A stretch of 10,587 bases of DNA from an uncultured Prevotellaceae bacterium (GTDB taxonomy: Bacteria; Bacteroidota; Bacteroidia; Bacteroidales; Muribaculaceae), in the NCBI GenBank assembly GCA_947254205.1, contig CAMYCE010000073.1, positions 1-10,587 of the forward strand, given 5' to 3'. Of this stretch, positions 6,401-10,587 are shown in pieces. Each line of letters starts with the position of its first letter. Positions within the stretch are counted from its first letter, which is position 1. The position numbers and the translations under genes are program-made. The notes beneath the pieces were generated by a model. That model did no database searches, was not told the origin of the DNA, and saw only the letters and a list, made by a program, of their open reading frames with translations.

Positions 6401-7714
6401 CTATGATGGCTTGCGAGCTTCGTCAAACTTTTGCTTCATGGTGGGATTGTTGTAGGTGAGTTTTTTGATAGTCAATCCATCGGCCTTGTCGTTGGCCAGT
6501 CGCAAATTGTTTTCGGAGCCCAGCAATGAGTCTTTCACCTTTTGCAGATGGGCAATCGTCTTGTCGATTTCGTCGATAGCGGTCTTAAATTTCTCGCTGG
6601 CAAGGCGGTAATTCTTTGAAAACTTATCTTTGAAATCATTGAGTTTGTCCTCAAAATTGGTTACATCTACACTTTGGCTTTGAGCCACAGCCAGCCTGCG
6701 CTGATACTCGATGCTCTTGCGCGAGGTTTGCACCAGCAGGGTGATGAGTGGAATGAAGAATTGTGGCCTAATCACATACATCTTGGGGTAGCGATGCGAC
6801 ACATCGACAATGCCATTGTTGTAGAGCTCATTGTCGGTTTCGAGCAACGACACCAGCACGGCATATTCACACTTCTTTTTGTTACGGTCGTCGTCAAGTT
6901 TCTTGAAGAAATCTTCGTTTTTGTGCTTCTTGCCACCATTTTCAAGCTCATTTTTCATTTCAAACATGATTGACACATACTCCATGTCGCCATCAAAGTC
7001 ACGAAAAATGAAATCGCCCTTGGTGCCCTCGCTGGCATCGTTGTCTTTTTCAAAATAGGCATTGGGCAACATTGAGCGCAAGGTGGTGTTGTAGAGCGTG
7101 TTGCAATGCACCTCCAGCGACTCACCTATCATCTTGGTTGAGAGGCGCACCTTCAAGTCTTTGTAGTAGTCGACAAGCTCTTGTTTTTGGGCGAGTTGCA
7201 TCTCATAGTGCTCTTTGATGTGGGTTTCTCGCAAGGTGGCTTCCTTTTTTTCAAGCTCAACTTGGGCATTGAGTGTCGTGATAGCTTGGTCGCGCTTTTG
7301 CAACTCGCTTTGCAACTTGTTTTGTTGCTCAAGCACTGCCACTTTCACTTGCTCGTCGCTTTTGGCAATGTGGGTTTTGAGGCTGGCAATTTCTTCATTT
7401 TTAAGTGCCAGTTGTTCCTTAAATTCAAGTTCGGCTTTTTGTGCAATGCCATTGAGTTGCTCTTTGAGCCGTGCAATCTCGGTGTCTTTTTTGCTCAACT
7501 CCAGCACACGGCTATTGAGCTTGGCCTCATAGTTTTTTTCGGCTTTCTCCGCCATAGCTTGCCGGGCAAGTTGCTCTTGCTTGCTCAACTCGACCATGCG
7601 TTTAGACACCTCGGCCTCAAACTCTGCCGTTTTCACCTGACTCACAATCGAGGCATAGCCCTCTTCATCAACCCGAAACACATTGCCACACTTGGGGCAG
7701 CTCAATTCTTTCAC
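6401..7714 (-). CDS. DUF2130 family protein: zinc-ribbon start, coiled coil, putative PD-(D/E)XK core
   Basis: This 437-residue protein matches my recollection of the DUF2130 family (PF09903). It begins with CPKCG (6-10), a half zinc knuckle, and a long charged coiled coil spans about 25-185. A conserved globular part follows (about 190-335): GESLEVHCNTLY (197-208), then KGDFIFRD (232-239), then FEMKNE (251-256), then KKLDDDRNKKKCEYAVLVS (271-289). The order E198, D234 and E252-x-K254, followed by a lysine-rich helix and a hydrophobic strand, looks like a PD-(D/E)XK nuclease fold, and I infer possible nuclease activity. Another charged helical region (about 335-410) closes the protein. The start is GTG (7712-7714), because an in-frame stop lies two codons upstream and the CPKCG motif should be near the N-terminus; AGAAGG just before it may be a ribosome site. 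The function is not established. It lies 66 bases behind the YitT gene on the same strand and may be co-transcribed. Confidence 0.85.
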   Translation of the reverse strand: MKELSCPKCGNVFRVDEEGYASIVSQVKTAEFEAEVSKRMVELSKQEQLARQAMAEKAEKNYEAKLNSRVLELSKKDTEIARLKEQLNGIAQKAELEFKEQLALKNEEIASLKTHIAKSDEQVKVAVLEQQNKLQSELQKRDQAITTLNAQVELEKKEATLRETHIKEHYEMQLAQKQELVDYYKDLKVRLSTKMIGESLEVHCNTLYNTTLRSMLPNAYFEKDNDASEGTKGDFIFRDFDGDMEYVSIMFEMKNELENGGKKHKNEDFFKKLDDDRNKKKCEYAVLVSLLETDNELYNNGIVDVSHRYPKMYVIRPQFFIPLITLLVQTSRKSIEYQRRLAVAQSQSVDVTNFEDKLNDFKDKFSKNYRLASEKFKTAIDEIDKTIAHLQKVKDSLLGSENNLRLANDKADGLTIKKLTYNNPTMKQKFDEARKPS

Positions 7715-7780
7715 CTTCTATCTTTTTTTAATTTTTTTTCGACTATAAACGATTTTTTCTAAGCGACCGCACACGCTTAT

Positions 7781-8731
7781 TTAGGGCTTGGTTGCGGGCT
7801 TGGCAGTGTCGTTATTGCTCGCAATGGTTTGGCTGGCTGTAGCCTTGCCACGCAGGCGCACTTTCATTTGGTCGAAGCCCTCGCCAAACACACTGCTGGT
7901 GTTCACCACCGAGATAAAAGCGTTGGGGTCGATGCTCTTGATGATGCGTTGCATCATGATGCGCTCATACTTGCGACATATCACAAGCAACACATTCTCG
8001 TCTTGCTTGCTATACCACCCCATGCCATGCAACAAGGTGCACCCTCGATGCAACTCCACCTCAATGGCATTGGCAATTTCTGCCCACTTATCGCTGAAAA
8101 TGAGGAACTGCACACTTTGGAAACGGTTGTTGATAGTGGCATCGCTAAAAATGGAGTTGAGCACTAAAAACACGTAGCCATAGACTAAGTTGTCGATCTT
8201 GTGAAACAAGAAATAGGACGATGAAATGATCAGCAAGTCGCAATAGAGCATCATGCGACCAAACGACACGTTGCTGTGCTTGGTGACCATTGCCGCAACA
8301 ATATCGGTGCCTCCACTACTGCCATTGTGCGAGAAGGTGAGTCCAAGCCCAATGCCACACAAAATGCTCCCCAACACAATGTTCATGAATGGTTCGCCCT
8401 CGACCAAAGGGGCTGTGAAACAAGGCGAAAGCACATAGAAAATAATATTGAGCACTGTGGCTCCAAATATCGTGCGAATCACAAATTGCTTGCCCACCGT
8501 GCGAAAGGAAATGAGCAACAACAACACATTGATGCCATAATTGGGCACAGCAATATTGATCGACTTGTCGCAGGCAAAATAAATGATGGTGGCAATACCG
8601 GTCACGCCACCTGTCACGATTTGGCTGGGCAAGATAAATGCACTATAGCCAAAAGCCACGCACAACAACCCAAAAATAATTGCCACATAGTCTTTTGACT
8701 GATTTAAAATACTTTTGTAAGAACTCCTCAT
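7781..8731 (-). CDS. YitT family membrane protein (DUF161 plus DUF2179)
   Basis: This 316-residue inner-membrane protein has about six to seven hydrophobic segments (about 15-34, 38-54, 63-78, 83-102, 116-134, 157-177, 182-196). Family signs are the first re-entrant motif GYSAFILPSQIVTGGVTGI (28-46) and the later copy FSHNGSSGGTDIVA (133-146), the glycine-rich repeat of the YitT membrane domain. The cytoplasmic DUF2179 domain (about 222-286) carries CTLLHGMGWYSKQDENVLLVI and ends IDPNAFISVVNTSSVFGEGF. The last 25 residues are a low-complexity, Ala/Thr-rich tail. The family is widespread and poorly characterised; a transport role is often assumed but the substrate is unknown. The ATG at 8729-8731 starts a normal-length family member. 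It is divergent from the DoxX gene and upstream of the DUF2130 gene. Confidence 0.92.
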   Translation of the reverse strand: MRSSYKSILNQSKDYVAIIFGLLCVAFGYSAFILPSQIVTGGVTGIATIIYFACDKSINIAVPNYGINVLLLLISFRTVGKQFVIRTIFGATVLNIIFYVLSPCFTAPLVEGEPFMNIVLGSILCGIGLGLTFSHNGSSGGTDIVAAMVTKHSNVSFGRMMLYCDLLIISSSYFLFHKIDNLVYGYVFLVLNSIFSDATINNRFQSVQFLIFSDKWAEIANAIEVELHRGCTLLHGMGWYSKQDENVLLVICRKYERIMMQRIIKSIDPNAFISVVNTSSVFGEGFDQMKVRLRGKATASQTIASNNDTAKPATKP

Positions 8732-8801
8732 ACCTTGATTAAAATTTTAACGTTTCAACACTGTTAAACCAAGAATTACCTATTTTTTTTCTTTTAGGGT
8801 G

Positions 8802-8809
8802 CAAACTTA
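8802..8809 (-). promoter_or_regulatory. Probable -7 box of the YitT gene
   Basis: TAAGTTTG on the minus strand is a perfect TAnnTTTG match and gives a leader of about 65 nt. No TTG lies at the usual -33 spacing; the region upstream is A-rich. I rate it as a likely promoter without a consensus -33 element. Confidence 0.5.
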
Positions 8810-8909
8810 GCTATTTTTTTTGACATTTTCTCTATTTTTCAAGAGTTGTTCAACGGCAATTCATTATCAAAAAAAACAGAGAAAAGAACGACCATAGTAA
8901 AAATATTAT

Positions 8910-8923
8910 GTGTAACTTTACAC
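8910..8923 (+). promoter_or_regulatory. Palindromic operator candidate overlapping a -7-like box before DoxX
   Basis: GTGTAACTTTACAC is a perfect inverted repeat with 6-bp arms and a 2-base centre. It contains TAACTTTA (8913-8920), one base off TAnnTTTG. A transcript from it would start near 8927 and have a leader of about 30 nt before the DoxX start. The overlap suggests a dimeric repressor site, but I cannot name the regulator, and no -33 element is visible. Confidence 0.4.
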
Positions 8924-8957
8924 GCGATTTAAGTATCTAATTTAAATTGACAAGATT

Positions 8958-9377
8958 TTGTTTAATAGGGATTTATTACGCAACAATGATTTAGGTTTAC
9001 TCGTTCTTCGCCTCAGTGTGGGCGGATTGCTACTTTTTCATGGTGTTCACAAGGCCATTTATGGCATCGACGGCATAGGCGGAATGCTTGCCACCTTGGG
9101 ATTGCCCACTTTTCTTGCCTATGGTGCCCTGCTGGTTGAACTGGTGGCATCGGCCATGATTGTGCCGGGCTTGTGGACACGTGCTGCTGCTACTGCCGTG
9201 GCGGGCAACATGGTGGTTGCCATTTTAATGGCTCATTTGTCGACACTATTCACCGTCGACGCTGCCACAGGAGGCTGGGCTGCCGAGTTGCCGGCCCTAT
9301 ACTTGCTGGGAGCGTTAGCACTTTGCTTCACAGGTGCAGGCAAATATGCCCTCACCCATGGCACGATTCTTGATTAA
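8958..9377 (+). CDS. DoxX family membrane protein
   Basis: This 139-residue integral membrane protein of the DoxX/TQO-small-subunit family has four hydrophobic segments (about 13-29, 50-70, 75-95, 110-128). The family start is clear: NNDLGLLVLRLSVGGLLLFHG followed by VHKA (9-33). The second-helix motif ALLVELVASAMIVPGLWTR (57-75) and the ending FTGAGKYALTHG (124-135) also fit. DoxX-like proteins have been linked to redox and quinone processes or membrane complexes, but the job of this subgroup is unknown. The start is TTG (8958-8960): no ATG or GTG lies in frame before the first membrane helix, and the DLGLL motif requires about ten residues upstream. A PF04020 membrane-protein gene follows 36 bases later with no terminator between them, so they are probably one operon. 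Confidence 0.9.
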   Translation: MFNRDLLRNNDLGLLVLRLSVGGLLLFHGVHKAIYGIDGIGGMLATLGLPTFLAYGALLVELVASAMIVPGLWTRAAATAVAGNMVVAILMAHLSTLFTVDAATGGWAAELPALYLLGALALCFTGAGKYALTHGTILD

Positions 9378-9413
9378 AATCAAATTAAAATAACATATTT
9401 CTTCTACAACACT

Positions 9414-9755
9414 ATGCTCACAACACTCGTCGTTTCAGCTATTGCCGTTTGGCTCACAGCCTATTTATTGCCAGGCATCACCATCGCACCATGGTGGGCT
9501 GCATTTATCGTTGCCACCGTGCTGGGGGTGATCAACACCTTCATTCGCCCCGTGGTAAAGTTTTTGTCGTTTCCTGTGACGTTCATGACCCTCGGACTTT
9601 TCACTCTTGTGATCAATGGTCTCATGGTGCTATTGTGCGCTTGGTTTCTTGACGATTATTTCAAAGTTGATGGTTTCTTGTGGGCCATGCTCTACAGCAT
9701 TGTGCTCTCGGTGGTGACTTGGGTGTTGCAACTGGTGTTTGACGACGACAAGTAG
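9414..9755 (+). CDS. PF04020 'phage holin family' small membrane protein
   Basis: This 113-residue protein has four hydrophobic segments (about 1-20, 26-44, 54-78, 86-109). The hallmark of the family is present: N41-x-F-I-R-P, then FLSFPVTFMTLGLFTLVINGL (50-70), and an acidic tail, DDDK. The family is also called mycobacterial four-TM holin superfamily IV or YvlD-like. It is a common chromosomal protein of unknown function; the word holin comes from similarity only, and no phage gene is nearby. The ATG at 9414-9416 has an A-rich leader (TACAACACT). It is probably co-transcribed with the DoxX gene. Its stop at 9753-9755 is 28 bases from the end of the convergent tdk gene, and I see no clear terminator between them. 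Confidence 0.93.
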   Translation: MLTTLVVSAIAVWLTAYLLPGITIAPWWAAFIVATVLGVINTFIRPVVKFLSFPVTFMTLGLFTLVINGLMVLLCAWFLDDYFKVDGFLWAMLYSIVLSVVTWVLQLVFDDDK

Positions 9756-9783
9756 CCCTCTCCCATCGCCATGAACAAATTGA

Positions 9784-10410
9784 CTACGGCTTAAACTTGA
9801 GGGCATTGCGCTCTGAACTTTGCAAGCGGCGGTTGCGCCAGCAACGACGGCACATAGCCACATATTTGTCGTCGCCACCAATCTCAACTTGGTCGCCATC
9901 GTTGAGCACATTGCCCTTGCTATCGATGCGGGCATTGATAATGGTTTTGCGCCCACACGAGCAAGTCGATTTTATCTCGTCGATCGAGTCGGCAAGCTCA
10001 AAGAGCCGGCGTGAACCCTCAAAGAGGTGCGACTGAAAATCGGTGCGCAAGCCATAGCACACCACATTCACGCCATAGTCATCGACAATGCGCGCGAGTT
10101 GGTCGACTTGGGCCTGCGACAAGAATTGTGCCTCATCGATGAGAATCCAGCTTTTCACTTCCAACGTCTCGTCGAATAGATGCTTGAGATGCTCATAGAT
10201 GTCCATTTCACGATAAATCCACTCGCATCGCCTCTCAATGCCAATGCGCGAGCGAATCACACTATCCTTCTCTCGATTATCGATCACGGGCTTCATGCAC
10301 AGGTATTGCATGCCCCGTTCCTCAAAGTTATAAGCCTGAGTGAGTAACAGGGCTGTTTTGGCCGAGCCCATGGTGCCATAGCGAAAATATAGTTTACCTA
10401 CACCGTTCAT
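9784..10410 (-). CDS. tdk: Thymidine kinase (type II)
   Basis: This 208-residue cytoplasmic enzyme phosphorylates thymidine (and deoxyuridine) to the monophosphate with ATP in the nucleotide salvage pathway. The P-loop is RYGTMGSAKT (10-19). The catalytic glutamate is E93 in ILIDEAQFLS (89-98). YGLRTDFQSHLFEGSRRLFELAD (119-141) is the family substrate-binding region, followed by the flexible lasso. Structural zinc ligands are C150, C152, C187 and C190 (TCSCGRK and MCRRC). The short N-terminal lead (GKLYFRYG) and the C-x-C zinc motif resemble the E. coli-type enzyme more than the longer-headed Bacteroides/Bacillus type, by memory. The length is normal and all key residues are present. The ATG at 10408-10410 lies only 8 bases from a perfect -7 box. 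It converges on the PF04020 gene. Confidence 0.96.
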   Translation of the reverse strand: MNGVGKLYFRYGTMGSAKTALLLTQAYNFEERGMQYLCMKPVIDNREKDSVIRSRIGIERRCEWIYREMDIYEHLKHLFDETLEVKSWILIDEAQFLSQAQVDQLARIVDDYGVNVVCYGLRTDFQSHLFEGSRRLFELADSIDEIKSTCSCGRKTIINARIDSKGNVLNDGDQVEIGGDDKYVAMCRRCWRNRRLQSSERNALKFKP

Positions 10411-10418
10411 GATGCTTG

Positions 10419-10439
10419 CAAAGATAGTGAAAAACTATC
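10419..10439 (-). promoter_or_regulatory. tdk -7 box with overlapping inverted repeat
   Basis: TATCTTTG (10419-10426, minus) is a perfect TAnnTTTG match only 8 bases before the tdk ATG, so transcription would start 1-4 bases before the start codon. A perfect inverted repeat, GATAGT-5-ACTATC (10423-10439), overlaps the box and could be an operator. No TTG is found at the -33 spacing. Confidence 0.5.
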
Positions 10440-10587
10440 GACTCACCTGCTCATTGGGCAAGCAAAAGTTATCAACAGCCACCCTAGCTGATCGAACATT
10501 CTCGGCTGATAGTGCCTTTAACCCAAATCGGTCATTAGGTTTCTTTGTTTTTGTCAAATTATTTTGAGGAGTTTTTGATTGATTTTG

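Noticed and set aside
7181..7762. A 193-codon plus-strand frame opposite DUF2130, rich in Leu and Phe
   Set aside because: It is the codon-aligned reverse of a Lys/Glu/Gln-rich coiled coil, which always reads as a hydrophobic sequence; there is no start signal or promoter.
7725..7790. Hairpin TAAGCG...CGCTTA between YitT and DUF2130 as a terminator
   Set aside because: The stem is only 6 bp with an 8-base loop and lacks a T-run on the minus strand, so transcription through it seems likely.
9414..9755. The holin-like protein as a sign of a prophage
   Set aside because: PF04020 proteins are common chromosomal membrane proteins, and no phage lysis, capsid or integrase gene is in the window.
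10440..10587. A possible gene or promoter start at the right edge
   Set aside because: No frame of useful length and no perfect TAnnTTTG box is visible in these bases; TATTTTG near 10549 is one base short. Any gene would begin outside the window.

Overview
The window looks like chromosomal DNA of a gut-type Bacteroidales bacterium, perhaps Muribaculaceae- or Prevotella-like (taxon inferred). The signs are repeated TAnnTTTG -7 boxes, the form used by the Bacteroidetes primary sigma factor, AT-rich intergenic DNA, a near absence of Shine-Dalgarno sites, and protein families typical of the group. I see no transposase, integrase, tRNA, rRNA or CRISPR array. It reads as a housekeeping region with one decayed gene and one strong small-RNA candidate.

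Left part (1-4740, minus strand). A promoter at about 4381-4411 drives a SUI1/YciH-type translation factor (3994-4356) and, just downstream, a large UvrD/AddA-like helicase-nuclease (362-3931). The remnant of a DEDD-family 3'-5' exonuclease follows 18 bases later (64-343). It is broken: the start codon appears lost, and an internal deletion with a frameshift removes the middle of the protein. Upstream of the SUI1 promoter, 4441-4626 holds a self-contained small-RNA unit on the minus strand, with a near-ideal promoter, a structured transcript of about 150 nt with repeated sequence blocks, and a strong intrinsic terminator. This is the most interesting object in the window.

Middle part (4740-7714). 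A membrane-anchored calcineurin-type phosphoesterase (minus) is transcribed divergently from a 56-residue 2[4Fe-4S] ferredoxin (6023-6193, plus), which has its own promoter and terminator. Between the ferredoxin and the convergent DUF2130 gene lies a perfect 36-bp palindrome (6322-6357). The DUF2130 protein (6401-7714, minus) combines a zinc-ribbon-like start, a long coiled coil, and a core that I read as a PD-(D/E)XK nuclease fold.

Right part (7781-10587). A YitT-family membrane protein (minus) lies upstream of DUF2130. Divergent from it is a two-gene plus-strand set, a DoxX-family membrane protein and a small PF04020 'holin-like' membrane protein. These converge on a thymidine kinase gene (tdk, 9784-10410, minus), whose -7 box lies so close to the ATG that its mRNA may be nearly leaderless. 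The last 170 bases contain no gene that I can support.

The genes do not form one pathway. The clearest functional group is the SUI1-helicase-exonuclease transcription unit, in which the last gene has died.
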